Assembly (NCBI RefSeq): GCF_002980575.1
Contig: NZ_PVBS01000002.1
Span: 310,001 to 374,000, forward strand
DNA length: 64,000 nucleotides
Source: Sphingobacterium gobiense
GTDB taxonomy: Bacteria > Bacteroidota > Bacteroidia > Sphingobacteriales > Sphingobacteriaceae
Direction: 5' to 3'
Below the pieces are notes generated by a model. It worked only from the letters and a program-made list of their open reading frames with translations, did not search any database and was not told where the DNA came from. The position numbers and the translations under genes are program-made. This document shows positions 51,876 to 61,132 of the stretch, piece after piece (within the stretch, counting starts at the first letter, position 1; each line of letters opens with the position of its first letter).

Positions 51876-52603
51876 TAGATGAAAAATAATAGTTTACAAC
51901 AAGCGATCAGGAGCACTGCGCTCAGCAACGAGCGTACGGTTGCCATAGGAAAACGTGCACTACCAAAATATGCGCCCGTAAATCCCCCGGCAGCTGCCGC
52001 ACAAAACCAGATGGCGAAGGATGTATCGATGTATATCGGGGTAGTATTACCTAACAGACCGCTGAAAGAATTTAACGTTATAAAAATGGCGGAGGTAGCG
52101 GCAGCCTCCTTGGCATTGGCCCAGCCCAATAAAATAAGCAACGGGCTTAAAAAGATACCGCCACCGATATGGAGCATACCCGATAGGAGGCCGATAATGG
52201 CGCCTATGAATAATGCCAGCGTTATATTTACCGTTTTGCGTTCTGGGTGCTCTTTGGGCGTTATGCCCAGCAGCCGGATGATAGGCAATATCAAGGCAAG
52301 TCCAAGTAGTATAAAATAGACTTTCCCTTCAAGGGCATATCGGGCACCCAGGAATGCCGTTGGAATAGAGGTGATCAAAAATGGCCAGCAGGTAGACCAT
52401 CTGAAGTATCCGGCACGCCGAAACTGGATGAATCCTGTGCTGGCAACGAGCATATTGAGCATGAGAATAAGCGGCTTGTATTGCGCTACCGGGATGGAAA
52501 AAATAGAAAAGACAGCAATGTAACCGCTGGCACCTCCGTGCCCAACAGAGGCATACAAGAAGCCAACAACAAATAGGACGAATGCGATATAATAGAGTTC
52601 CAT
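51875..52603 (-). CDS. TauE/SafE family anion permease
   Basis: A 242-residue membrane protein with about 7-8 helices; FLYASVGHGGASGYIAVFSIFS and LSGMLHIGGGIFLSPLLILLGWANAKEAAATSAIFI are the two inverted-repeat halves of the TauE/SafE family. Members export sulfite, sulfoacetate or related anions. In this operon it could move nitrite, sulfite or molybdate-related anions; none is proven. Overlaps moaA by one base and is 1 base from the rubredoxin-fusion gene. Confidence 0.88.
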   Translation of the reverse strand: MELYYIAFVLFVVGFLYASVGHGGASGYIAVFSIFSIPVAQYKPLILMLNMLVASTGFIQFRRAGYFRWSTCWPFLITSIPTAFLGARYALEGKVYFILLGLALILPIIRLLGITPKEHPERKTVNITLALFIGAIIGLLSGMLHIGGGIFLSPLLILLGWANAKEAAATSAIFITLNSFSGLLGNTTPIYIDTSFAIWFCAAAAGGFTGAYFGSARFPMATVRSLLSAVLLIACCKLLFFI

Positions 52604-52604
52604 G

Positions 52605-54101
52605 TCAGTGCTTTAAAGGTGTGGTGTTGATGTGATCAAATGCTATAAATTCTCTTTTGGGAGAACCGCATAGACCACAGGTATAATCTGCAGGTAGATC
52701 GTCGAAGGCGATACCTGGTTCTATTGATGCTAATACATCCCCATAAGCGGGATCATAAATACTGAGGCAATGTGGGCAGCGGAATAAGGATTGCTGCGGG
52801 GCACTATGCGAAAACTCCGGTAAATCGGAGGGATGATGTTCAGGTTCCGGATTGCTGTTTTGTAATGTGGCATCATAAAAGCAATCACAAAGTGTTTTTA
52901 GCGTCGCGGGTAACGATTTCTCTGTTACGCGTTGTTTAAAGAGAACAAGGTTATAAGAGTTGGCCTTGAAATCTTGCGTGTGGAAAACATCGAAGTAAGG
53001 TTCACTGTTGCCATCGTTAATCTGTTTGATGATAATCGAACCCCAGATGCCACTGTTTGATCCAATCTTAATGCCAAAACAAAGTCGGTAAGTTCGAATA
53101 TTCCAGCGATCAAAATACCTGACGATGGAACGCTTCAACTTTAGTGCTGGTTCGCACCAGTCTTCGATTTGCCAGTTTAGTTCGTTGGAGGCGTGGCGCA
53201 AGTTAATACGGTGTTTGTCGAGAATGATATCCCATTCTTTACGATCTTGTTGTCGGATGTCTTTAATAATGAGTGACCGCCAGGGCGTCGTATATATCTG
53301 ACCTACCCGAGATGTTTGGCAAACGTTGCAAACGTCCAGCAAAAAGGAAACGGTGTAACACTCGTCTGGCCGATAAATGCCTAGCCAATATTTATCGTCA
53401 TATTGGTTAAAACCTTCATAATAGGGAAGACGGAAATCCGATTCTGTTAACGGTTCTTGGACTTGTTGAAAATGAAATGCACCCGACGCTTTAATTTTTA
53501 ATTCCAGATCCGCACATACAGGAGTAATGTCGTCTTCTGCTATATCTTTGTTATCCATTATGGCGCTTTCCAGTTCCTTGCTGATGGCGGCAATATCCAT
53601 GGAATAAATGATTGATGACCAGCTTCTTACTTGATTTGTTTTGGGCCATCGGATATAGACATGCCAATAATTGCCTACTCCGGAGGAAACAAAATTCAAA
53701 TTACCGGTATAATAAGATACAAACGACTGATTCGCATCTACAATGTTGATCTTTAGTTTGGGCGTATATTCAAAGGACGCTAAAATATCTTTATAAATTC
53801 CCTCTCTCAGCCAATGTGGCTGATTGTAAAGACCATCGGCCACATAAGAACTCACGATATTTGGATAGTGATTTTCATTTACTTCATACAGCAGTTCTTG
53901 ATTAAAGAGCTGATATTCGATATCTTCCATTTGTGTTGGAGTGGCTGAAAAAAGCAGTTGTTGGCGTGTGCCGATCTTCACGGTTTTAACCCCTGTTGCA
54001 TGAGCTGCTTCCAGTATAGCCTTGAAATCACCCACCGATACATAACCTCCAGGTAGATTGATTTTCACGCGTTTCCATTCCTGTTGTATCTGCTTAGCCA
54101 T
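52605..54101 (-). CDS. Rubredoxin fused to a siroheme-less nitrite/sulfite reductase-like fold
   Basis: A 498-residue cytoplasmic redox protein. The N terminus (VKINLPGGYVSVGDFKAIL, GVKTVKIGTRQQLLF) matches the ferredoxin-like half domain of nitrite/sulfite reductases. The CX5C...CX3C motif that binds siroheme and [4Fe-4S] is missing: the nearest segments are LDVCNVCQTSRVG and DWCEPALKLKRS. Residues 440-485 are rubredoxin, with Cys442/445 (CPHC) and Cys475/478 (CGLC) binding one iron. It overlaps the nitrate reductase gene by 8 bases and is probably an electron carrier for nitrate or nitrite reduction. Its exact partner is unknown. Confidence 0.78.
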   Translation of the reverse strand: MAKQIQQEWKRVKINLPGGYVSVGDFKAILEAAHATGVKTVKIGTRQQLLFSATPTQMEDIEYQLFNQELLYEVNENHYPNIVSSYVADGLYNQPHWLREGIYKDILASFEYTPKLKINIVDANQSFVSYYTGNLNFVSSGVGNYWHVYIRWPKTNQVRSWSSIIYSMDIAAISKELESAIMDNKDIAEDDITPVCADLELKIKASGAFHFQQVQEPLTESDFRLPYYEGFNQYDDKYWLGIYRPDECYTVSFLLDVCNVCQTSRVGQIYTTPWRSLIIKDIRQQDRKEWDIILDKHRINLRHASNELNWQIEDWCEPALKLKRSIVRYFDRWNIRTYRLCFGIKIGSNSGIWGSIIIKQINDGNSEPYFDVFHTQDFKANSYNLVLFKQRVTEKSLPATLKTLCDCFYDATLQNSNPEPEHHPSDLPEFSHSAPQQSLFRCPHCLSIYDPAYGDVLASIEPGIAFDDLPADYTCGLCGSPKREFIAFDHINTTPLKH

Positions 54102-57100
54102 TCGTGACCTCCATTTCTTCTTTTTCTGCTAAAAAATTATCCAAAATTGCCATCACCTGCGGACGACATGAACCGCATCCTGTTCCGGCACCACTGGTTT
54201 CGCATAATGTTTTCAGCTCTGTGCATCCGGATTGGATGAGCTTAGACAGATTCCCCTCTCCAATTTGGCTACAGCTGCAAATCAACTTACCGATAACCGG
54301 TTCTTTTGCACTGCCGCTGCGTAAAAGCTGCAGACGTTTTTCACTGAGTTCTGTTTTGTTGGTGATCAGGTCTTTGAATTCTAGAAATTCATTCTTATCA
54401 CCAATAAGTACAGCACCTACTAAGCGATCTTGATGAATAATACATTTTTTATAATAGCGCTTTGCCTTGTCAATAAATACGATCTCTTCATATTCCTCGT
54501 TTAGACAGTCGACTACGCCAATACTACAAAGATCGAAGCCCTGTATTTTGATGATGTTCATAAAGACAGAACCTGGATATATACTGCCGATGTCGCCGTT
54601 ATGATAACGGGCCACCACAGCACTTTGCTGTTCGGCAGCAGCCGAAAAACCGTACAAGATCCCTTCAAATTCGGCAATTTCACCGATAGCGTAGATAGCG
54701 GGATCACTGGTTTGTAATCTATTGTTTACCACCACACCACGCTGACAGTGCAATCCGGCGGCTTTTGCGAGCTCAATGTTAGGCGTCGTGCCGATAGCAA
54801 CGATAACAGCATCGCATTTGATCTGTCGGCCACTCTTCAATTCCACCTTATTGACTTTGTTTCTGCCGTAATAGAGCTGCACCTCATCGTTATAAAAGAC
54901 ATCGCAGCCTTGGTCAATCATCTCTTCATGGAGCAGTTGACTGCCGAGTACATCCAATTGCCGATTCAAAAAGCGCGAAACACGCTGGACAACCGTAACC
55001 TGTACGTCCATCTCCCGCAAACTCGCCGCCATCTCCAAGCCCAGCAATCCGCCCCCGATAATGACGACAGAAGCATTCTTGCGGAGGAATTTACGGAGAT
55101 TATCAGCATCCGACCGATGTCTGATGCTGAATATCCCCGGTAACGATGGAATATCCTTGGGCATGGCCGATCGACTGCCGGTGCCGAGAATCAAGGTGTC
55201 ATAAGGTGTTTTTATTCCTCTTGAATCTTCAACGTATTTATGCTCGCGATCGATACGGGTCACGGTAACGCCTCTGATATGGTTGATATGGTAGACATTT
55301 TTTTCTTCCTCATCCCGCATTTTGACGAGCTCCTCCCATTGTTGGTCGCCGCTTACATAATGTGGTAGCATGACCCGGTTGTAAAAGGGTAGGTTTTCAT
55401 TGCTGATTACCGTTATCTCGTCGGTGGTGTTGATTTCCCGAAAAGCTTTTACAAAACCGAAAGCCCCGGCCCCGGCACCGACAATAACGATGTGCTCAAA
55501 GGGCTTTTCGTAAGGAACGACTTGCACGGCGCAGAATTTGAAATCGGGTTCTTTTGAAATGGGATCGAGCAGCGGGTTGGTGAGGTTATTTGCCCGATGT
55601 AAGTCCGTATCACCGAGCTTTCCCCAGTGCATGGGTAAAAAGACACATCCCGGTTTTATGCTGGTGCTGAGGCTGGCCTTGACGCGTACATTACCGCGAC
55701 GTGAGGTGATTTCGACCAGTTGTCCCTCCGTTACGCCGAGCCGTTCTGCATCCTCGCGATGGATTTCGAGTTGAGATTCGCTGATATGCTGTTTCAGCTT
55801 ACTGACTTTGCCCGTCTTGGACATGGTATGCCATTGGTCGCGTATGCGTCCGGTGGTCAGAATAAAGGGAAAGGCCGTATCTGGTAACTCGCTATGGAGA
55901 TCCGTATCCGGACTGTGGATAATGGCTTTCCGGGACGGCGTATAGAAGTCATGGTCGGTAAATAAACGCGTTGTTCCTGTTTTTCGCCGTTTATTATAGG
56001 GCCATTGAATGGTTTTATGCTTGTCAATCTTCGTATAATCCAGACCTTCGATATGCAGATTTGTTCTGGCTGTGAGTCGCGTATGTTCTTTGTATATGGC
56101 TTCGGTGTTTGGATACTCAAAACCTGCAAATCCCATTTTTTTGGCAAAACGACAGATAATTTCGGCGTCAGGAAGTGCTTCGCCCGGCGGGTCGATGATT
56201 TTGTGCAAATGACTGATCCGGCGTTCGGAATTAGTCATCGTTCCTTCTTTTTCTGCCCAAGCAGCTGCGGGCAAAATGACATCGGCATAAGCTAAGGTTT
56301 GGGGCTTGTTACTGATCTCCTGCACCACGACAAATTTAGCCTTTTCCAAGGCCTGTTCTACTGTTCGCGTATCGGGTAGGCTTGTCAAGGGATTGGTACA
56401 TAATATCCAGACGGCTTTCAGCTTGCCGTCGGCCAATGCCTCAAACATTTCGGTAGCTGTAAGCCCCGGTTTGTCGGATAGCGTGGTTCCTCCCCAAAAA
56501 TCAGCCACTTCCTGCCGGTGCGCCTCGTTTTTTAGATCACGATGTGCGGGCAGCAAATTGGCCAGACCGCCGACCTCCCGGCCTCCCATCGCATTTGGTT
56601 GGCCCGTCAACGAGAAAGGCCCTGAGCCTGGTTTGCCGATTTTTCCGGTAATCAAGTTTAGATTAATGAGAGACAGATTTTTATCCACACCTTTCACACT
56701 CTGGTTAAGGCCCATTGTCCACATGGTCAATAGTGTTTTCGACTCGCTGATATAGGTTGCGGCTTGACGGATTTCATATTCAGGTATTCGGCAGATATGC
56801 GCCGCTTCAGTCACGGTGCGCTCAAATACCCGTGCTTTGTAATCTTCAAACCCCTCTGTATGGTGCGCTATAAAATGGTTGTCAATAGCATCCTGCTCAA
56901 TTAGCATCCTGCCAATAGCATAATTCAAAACCATATCTGTACCCGGTTGGATCTGTAGGTGTAGATCGGCAATAGCTGCTGAATCCGTTTTTCGGGGATC
57001 AACCACAATGATTTTTGTGTCTGGATGATTTGCTTTGTGAGCTTCTACCCGACGCCAGAGAATGGGATGGCACCAAGCGGGGTTGGCTCCTTCCACCAAA

Positions 57101-57606
57101 AAGCAGTCGGAGAGTTCAATGTCATCGTAGCATATAGGCACAGAGTCCTCCCCAAGCACCATTTTGTAGGCTGCAACGGCACTACTCATGCATAGGCGTG
57201 AATTGGTGTCTATGTTGTTGCTGCCTATAAAACCTTTTATCAGTTTGTTGATGACGTAATATTCTTCCGTGAGGCATTGACCGGATGCGTAAAAGGCTAC
57301 CGCATCCGGACCGTATTTATCTATCATCGTACGGAATACAGCTGCTGTACGGGTGAGTGCATCTTCCCAGCTGACCCGTTGCATCGGCATATTGCGATGA
57401 TATCGCATTTGTGGATAAAGTAGGCGGTCGGACTTATCGTTGACCGTATACTGCAGATTCATGCCCTTGCTGCATAATTTCCCCCGATTAACTGGATGTT
57501 CTTCGTCACCTATTACCGTCACCGTGTTGTGTTTGTCTAGCTGAATTTTCACACCGCATCCGACACCGCAATAACAACAGGTACTTGTTACTTCTGTTTC
57601 TTTCAT
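54094..57606 (-). CDS. nasC: Assimilatory nitrate reductase fused to NirB-like flavin reductase and BFD [2Fe-2S] domain
   Basis: A 1170-residue cytoplasmic fusion. Residues 1-690 are a molybdopterin-guanine-dinucleotide nitrate reductase: STCCYCGVGCGVKI (with GKLCSKG) binds [4Fe-4S], FYASGQCLTEEYYVINKLI and GANPAWCHPILWRRVE line the cofactor site, GLNQSVKGVDKNLS follows. Residues about 700-1090 are an FAD/NADH oxidoreductase (IVIVGAGAGAFGFVKAF, VVIIGGGLLGLEMAAS) like the N-terminal part of NirB/NasB. A BFD-like domain (LICSCSQIGEGN, GAGTGCGSCRPQ) ends it. The fusion lets NADH reduce nitrate to nitrite in one chain. ATG 57606 is chosen over the in-frame start at 57627 by the conserved N terminus. 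Confidence 0.9.
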   Translation of the reverse strand: MKETEVTSTCCYCGVGCGVKIQLDKHNTVTVIGDEEHPVNRGKLCSKGMNLQYTVNDKSDRLLYPQMRYHRNMPMQRVSWEDALTRTAAVFRTMIDKYGPDAVAFYASGQCLTEEYYVINKLIKGFIGSNNIDTNSRLCMSSAVAAYKMVLGEDSVPICYDDIELSDCFLVEGANPAWCHPILWRRVEAHKANHPDTKIIVVDPRKTDSAAIADLHLQIQPGTDMVLNYAIGRMLIEQDAIDNHFIAHHTEGFEDYKARVFERTVTEAAHICRIPEYEIRQAATYISESKTLLTMWTMGLNQSVKGVDKNLSLINLNLITGKIGKPGSGPFSLTGQPNAMGGREVGGLANLLPAHRDLKNEAHRQEVADFWGGTTLSDKPGLTATEMFEALADGKLKAVWILCTNPLTSLPDTRTVEQALEKAKFVVVQEISNKPQTLAYADVILPAAAWAEKEGTMTNSERRISHLHKIIDPPGEALPDAEIICRFAKKMGFAGFEYPNTEAIYKEHTRLTARTNLHIEGLDYTKIDKHKTIQWPYNKRRKTGTTRLFTDHDFYTPSRKAIIHSPDTDLHSELPDTAFPFILTTGRIRDQWHTMSKTGKVSKLKQHISESQLEIHREDAERLGVTEGQLVEITSRRGNVRVKASLSTSIKPGCVFLPMHWGKLGDTDLHRANNLTNPLLDPISKEPDFKFCAVQVVPYEKPFEHIVIVGAGAGAFGFVKAFREINTTDEITVISNENLPFYNRVMLPHYVSGDQQWEELVKMRDEEEKNVYHINHIRGVTVTRIDREHKYVEDSRGIKTPYDTLILGTGSRSAMPKDIPSLPGIFSIRHRSDADNLRKFLRKNASVVIIGGGLLGLEMAASLREMDVQVTVVQRVSRFLNRQLDVLGSQLLHEEMIDQGCDVFYNDEVQLYYGRNKVNKVELKSGRQIKCDAVIVAIGTTPNIELAKAAGLHCQRGVVVNNRLQTSDPAIYAIGEIAEFEGILYGFSAAAEQQSAVVARYHNGDIGSIYPGSVFMNIIKIQGFDLCSIGVVDCLNEEYEEIVFIDKAKRYYKKCIIHQDRLVGAVLIGDKNEFLEFKDLITNKTELSEKRLQLLRSGSAKEPVIGKLICSCSQIGEGNLSKLIQSGCTELKTLCETSGAGTGCGSCRPQVMAILDNFLAEKEEMEVTNG

Positions 57607-57635
57607 GTCTGACAAAAGGCAAATCAATTCCTATT

Positions 57636-58958
57636 TTACTGTTGAAAGTCGAGCTTTCCTGTCTCTATACTATTCTTGACTGCTGGCTTTGGCTGGAATT
57701 TAGTCAGCGTGACTAATAAACCGATGAACACGACCCCCGCGCCGATATATTGGAAGGCATCGGCATAGGTCAGGTTTTCGGATTTGAACAGAAAGCCAAC
57801 CAACATGGCGCCAATGTTTCCACCGGCACCTACTATACCGCTGACGACACCAATATTATCTTTGTTGATAAAAGGGACGATACCGTAGGTACAGCCATTG
57901 GCCATCTTTAGAAACAAGGCGAAGATCAACATGGAAATAACGGCAAAAACCAACGTACCCGAAGCCGCAAACAACGCGATACCCAAACCTTCCAAAACCA
58001 AAAGCAGTCCTAACAATGTCCCTTTTCCTTTTAGCCCGAATCGCTTGCCGACTTTGTCACTTACGATACCTCCCAGTGCACGGGCAAAAATATTCATGCC
58101 GCCGAATATACCGGCCATAGCCCCCGCTACAATGATACTCGTGCCAAAACGATCTATAAAAAATATGGCTGCTACATTATCTACGGTAATCTCGATGCCG
58201 AAGCAGGCGGCATAAGCGAGTGTCAATACCCATACGCGATAGTCCTGTAATGCTTCTACAAGTGATCCCTTGCTTTTCTTCTGATGGGTAGATGCAGCTG
58301 TTTTCTGCAAATCGCTGAAATTGCCGGAAGGCGTATCGGTTGTGTATCGATAGTAAATAAAAGCCATGATGAGCAGGATGACGCCGGGAACAACCATGGC
58401 GAGCCTCCAGGAATCTGCTTCGCTAACAAAGCCCATCGCAGCAAAACCCGCAGCAATTAACGGCATAACCAAATTGGTAACGCCACCGCCGAGGTTTCCC
58501 CATCCACCGGTTACCGCATTGGCGGTGCCGACAATATTGGGCGCAAACATCATGGATGTATGGAATTGGGTGATGACGAAAGAAGCTCCAACAATTCCTA
58601 TACAGAATCTAAATAGCAAAAAAGAAGCATAGCTGTTACTGAGGCCGATCAACATAATCGGAATAGCCCCTACAACTAATAAAATGGTATAGGTAAGGCG
58701 TGGTCCCAGTGTGTCGCACAACTTCCCGATCAATAAACGGGCAATAATGGTGGCGGAGACGGACGCTATAATGATATTACCGACCTCGCTTTTGGTCAAA
58801 TTCAGCTGATCGCGGATCATGGGCATCAAAGGCGCGACACCAAACCATCCGAAGAAACAGAAAAAGAACGTTATCCAAGTGATATGGAATGTACGCATTT
58901 GAACGCCTTTGAATGAAAAGATGTTGAGCTTTGAAAGGGGAGATTGGTTCTGTTGCAT
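57636..58958 (-). CDS. narK: Nitrate/nitrite MFS transporter (NarK/NasA type)
   Basis: A 440-residue transporter with about 12 helices. FHITWITFFFCFFGWFGVAPL and MIRDQLNLTKSEVGNIIIASV are NarK-family N-terminal segments. FCIGIVGASFVITQFHTSMMF and GWGNLGGGVTNLVMP contain the nitrate-binding arginine region and the first nitrate signature, and GIVGAGGNIGAMLVGFLF the second. It imports nitrate for the assimilation enzymes. It lies 29 bases upstream of the nitrate reductase gene. Confidence 0.92.
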   Translation of the reverse strand: MQQNQSPLSKLNIFSFKGVQMRTFHITWITFFFCFFGWFGVAPLMPMIRDQLNLTKSEVGNIIIASVSATIIARLLIGKLCDTLGPRLTYTILLVVGAIPIMLIGLSNSYASFLLFRFCIGIVGASFVITQFHTSMMFAPNIVGTANAVTGGWGNLGGGVTNLVMPLIAAGFAAMGFVSEADSWRLAMVVPGVILLIMAFIYYRYTTDTPSGNFSDLQKTAASTHQKKSKGSLVEALQDYRVWVLTLAYAACFGIEITVDNVAAIFFIDRFGTSIIVAGAMAGIFGGMNIFARALGGIVSDKVGKRFGLKGKGTLLGLLLVLEGLGIALFAASGTLVFAVISMLIFALFLKMANGCTYGIVPFINKDNIGVVSGIVGAGGNIGAMLVGFLFKSENLTYADAFQYIGAGVVFIGLLVTLTKFQPKPAVKNSIETGKLDFQQ

Positions 58959-58970
58959 CGTTAGTATGTT

Positions 58971-60179
58971 TTAAATGAGATAAAAAATAGGATGTAAAGA
59001 GAGTACCGGTATGCTGTCGTTTTCTGCAATTACGTGTTTGTTATGGACATGCCAGCCGATACCATCGCATCCGACAGTGGCTGTTATATCTCCGGAGCCA
59101 TGGTGAGGCTTCCAGGTGTATCCATATTCCCCAGCACGCCGAAAAACAGGAAAAAACTCATCGAGCGAAGATTTCTTAAATCTGGGAATCGTTAATGTCG
59201 ACGTTTGGAAGCGTTCGTTCGTAAACCCCAGACATCCGTGGAGATACTCCTCTACAAATAGTTTGAAGGTCATGAAACAGGATAAGGGATTTCCGGGTAA
59301 CGCAAATAGGATCTTGCCCTCTGGTAAGAATCCGACCAAAAGCGGTTTGCCGGGCTTAATGGAGACTTTATGAAATAGTATCTCTACGCCCAGTTCTCGT
59401 AAAATCTGGGGCACATGATCGGCATCGCCAGCAGAAACACCGCCGTTAATCAGGATGAGTTGCTGCTCCATGGCTTGTTTCAGGGCCGCTGATAACGCTT
59501 TGGGTTCATCAGACACATGCTGACAAGACCGAATGGGCAATTGCCATTGTTCGCAAAGCGCGCGCAATAGATATTGATTACTGTTGCGAATTTGAAAGTG
59601 TTCTGGTTGCTGATCAATATCGACCACTTCATTGCCGGTTGTGACAATCCCTACTGTGGGCATGTTATAAACGGGTGCTTGGTGGACGCCCAAAGCGGCT
59701 AATGTTCCGATCAGCGAGATATCACAAACCCGGGGCGCGGTAACGGCCAGTTCGTTTTTCTGTAGGTCTTCGCCTCGTTGTGCAAGGTGTTGCCCACGCG
59801 AGATAGATTCACAGCGAATAAGAGCCGTACCATTTGGTGTAAAGGTAAGGTCCTCTTTCCTGATAATGGTGTCTGCGGGAACAGGGCAAGCGGCGCCGGT
59901 CATGATCTTATAGCATTCGCCGGTTGCAATAGTTATAGGTGTTTCCATACCGGCAAAAATTGTTGTCCGAATACGAAATTCCCGGATGCCGTTATTCCAG
60001 TCATCGATGCATATGGCTATTCCATCCATCGCTGCACGATGGAATGGAGGATAATCTCTATCTGCGAAGATGGGATGGGCCAGTATGCGATTTAATGCTT
60101 GGGCGAGAGGGATGCTTTCTGTGGGAAGCTGCTCCGCCACGCTTCGAATCTTGTCCCGGGCTTCCAGATAGGTCAGCAT
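58971..60179 (-). CDS. moeA: Molybdopterin molybdenumtransferase
   Basis: A 402-residue MoeA that inserts molybdate into adenylylated molybdopterin. FADRDYPPFHRAAMDGIAI is the conserved N-terminal domain segment, IMTGAACPVPADTIIRKED the next, VGIVTTGNEVVD the MoeA/MogA fold core, and INGGVSAGDADHVP with KPGKPLLVGFLPEGKILFALPGNPLSCF the catalytic part. It is 1 base from moaCB and 12 bases before narK. Confidence 0.93.
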   Translation of the reverse strand: MLTYLEARDKIRSVAEQLPTESIPLAQALNRILAHPIFADRDYPPFHRAAMDGIAICIDDWNNGIREFRIRTTIFAGMETPITIATGECYKIMTGAACPVPADTIIRKEDLTFTPNGTALIRCESISRGQHLAQRGEDLQKNELAVTAPRVCDISLIGTLAALGVHQAPVYNMPTVGIVTTGNEVVDIDQQPEHFQIRNSNQYLLRALCEQWQLPIRSCQHVSDEPKALSAALKQAMEQQLILINGGVSAGDADHVPQILRELGVEILFHKVSIKPGKPLLVGFLPEGKILFALPGNPLSCFMTFKLFVEEYLHGCLGFTNERFQTSTLTIPRFKKSSLDEFFPVFRRAGEYGYTWKPHHGSGDITATVGCDGIGWHVHNKHVIAENDSIPVLSLHPIFYLI

Positions 60180-60180
60180 A

Positions 60181-61128
60181 TCAATGTCCTCCTCCCATCA
60201 TCATTTTCCGAGCGTGAAATAAGGCTGGCAAAATAGCCTCTAAACACTCTTTTACACCGTTGGTACTTCCGGGTAACGTGACGACAAGTGAATTGCCGAT
60301 TGTGCCCACAACAGAACGACTCATCATAGCCAATGGCGTCCGCTGCTGCCCGTGTCCGCGCATAGCTTCGGCAATGCCATCTGCCCTTTTGTCTATTAAT
60401 TCGGAAACAGCTTCCACGGTTACATCTCGTGGCCCCAATCCGGTTCCACCGGTCGTAAAAATAAACGGTATGTCTCGGTCAACCCAAGTTTTGATTGCTT
60501 GTTGGATGAGTAGTTTATCGTCCGCAACTATTTGATAATCCGTTACTTGTGCCCCGGTAGTCAGCAACATTTCTTCGATTTTTCGGCCACTGTTATCCTG
60601 TCGCTGTCCGCTGGCGGTAGCATCTGAACAGACCAAAACAGCGCAGCTGGCAAGGGGTGCTAAAAAGCGATTATGATCCGATTTACCACCTGTTTTATTC
60701 GCTAAACGGATGTGACCGATTTCCAATTGATCGTCGACAGGTTTCAACATATCATAAAGTTCTAGCGCTGCTATAGATACGGCGGTGAGCGCCTCCATCT
60801 CTATGCCGGTACGACCTATCGACTTGGCAGCTACCGTAATCAATATCCCGGCATTCAGCTGCGGTTCGGTAAAAAAATCTGGATGGGAGCTCGGATAGAT
60901 GTAGTCGAAATCGACCTGCATCGCGTCAATATTGACCGGATGGCAGTGGGGAAGTAACTGCGGGGTGGCCTTTGCCCCTAAGAATGCTGCTGCGCGAGCA
61001 ACATCAAACAGGTTTCCTTTTGGCAATTGATCGTGTTTAATCTTTATAGCCGTGGATTCCGTGATATATATAACGGCGTTAGCTGATGCGGTGCGTAAGG
61101 TGCTAATTTTATGGCTTATATCTCTCAT
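60181..61128 (-). CDS. moaCB: Bifunctional MoaC-MoaB/MogA molybdenum cofactor protein
   Basis: A 315-residue fusion. Residues 1-150 are MoaC, which completes cyclic pyranopterin monophosphate synthesis: LLPHCHPVNIDAMQVDF and AAKSIGRTGIEMEALTAVSIAALELYDM-type sequence are its signature. Residues 155-315 are MoaB/MogA, which adenylylates molybdopterin: VLVCSDATASGQRQDNSG, FIFTTGGTGLGPRDVTVEA and VVTLPGSTNGVKECLEAI. Fusions of this type are known in several bacterial groups. It lies 4 bases after the small beta-barrel-like gene. Confidence 0.93.
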   Translation of the reverse strand: MRDISHKISTLRTASANAVIYITESTAIKIKHDQLPKGNLFDVARAAAFLGAKATPQLLPHCHPVNIDAMQVDFDYIYPSSHPDFFTEPQLNAGILITVAAKSIGRTGIEMEALTAVSIAALELYDMLKPVDDQLEIGHIRLANKTGGKSDHNRFLAPLASCAVLVCSDATASGQRQDNSGRKIEEMLLTTGAQVTDYQIVADDKLLIQQAIKTWVDRDIPFIFTTGGTGLGPRDVTVEAVSELIDKRADGIAEAMRGHGQQRTPLAMMSRSVVGTIGNSLVVTLPGSTNGVKECLEAILPALFHARKMMMGGGH

Positions 61129-61132
61129 TCTA

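Noticed and set aside
52605..54101. Functional second nitrite or sulfite reductase
   Set aside because: The siroheme and [4Fe-4S] cysteine motifs seen in NirB (CX5C and CX3C) are absent.
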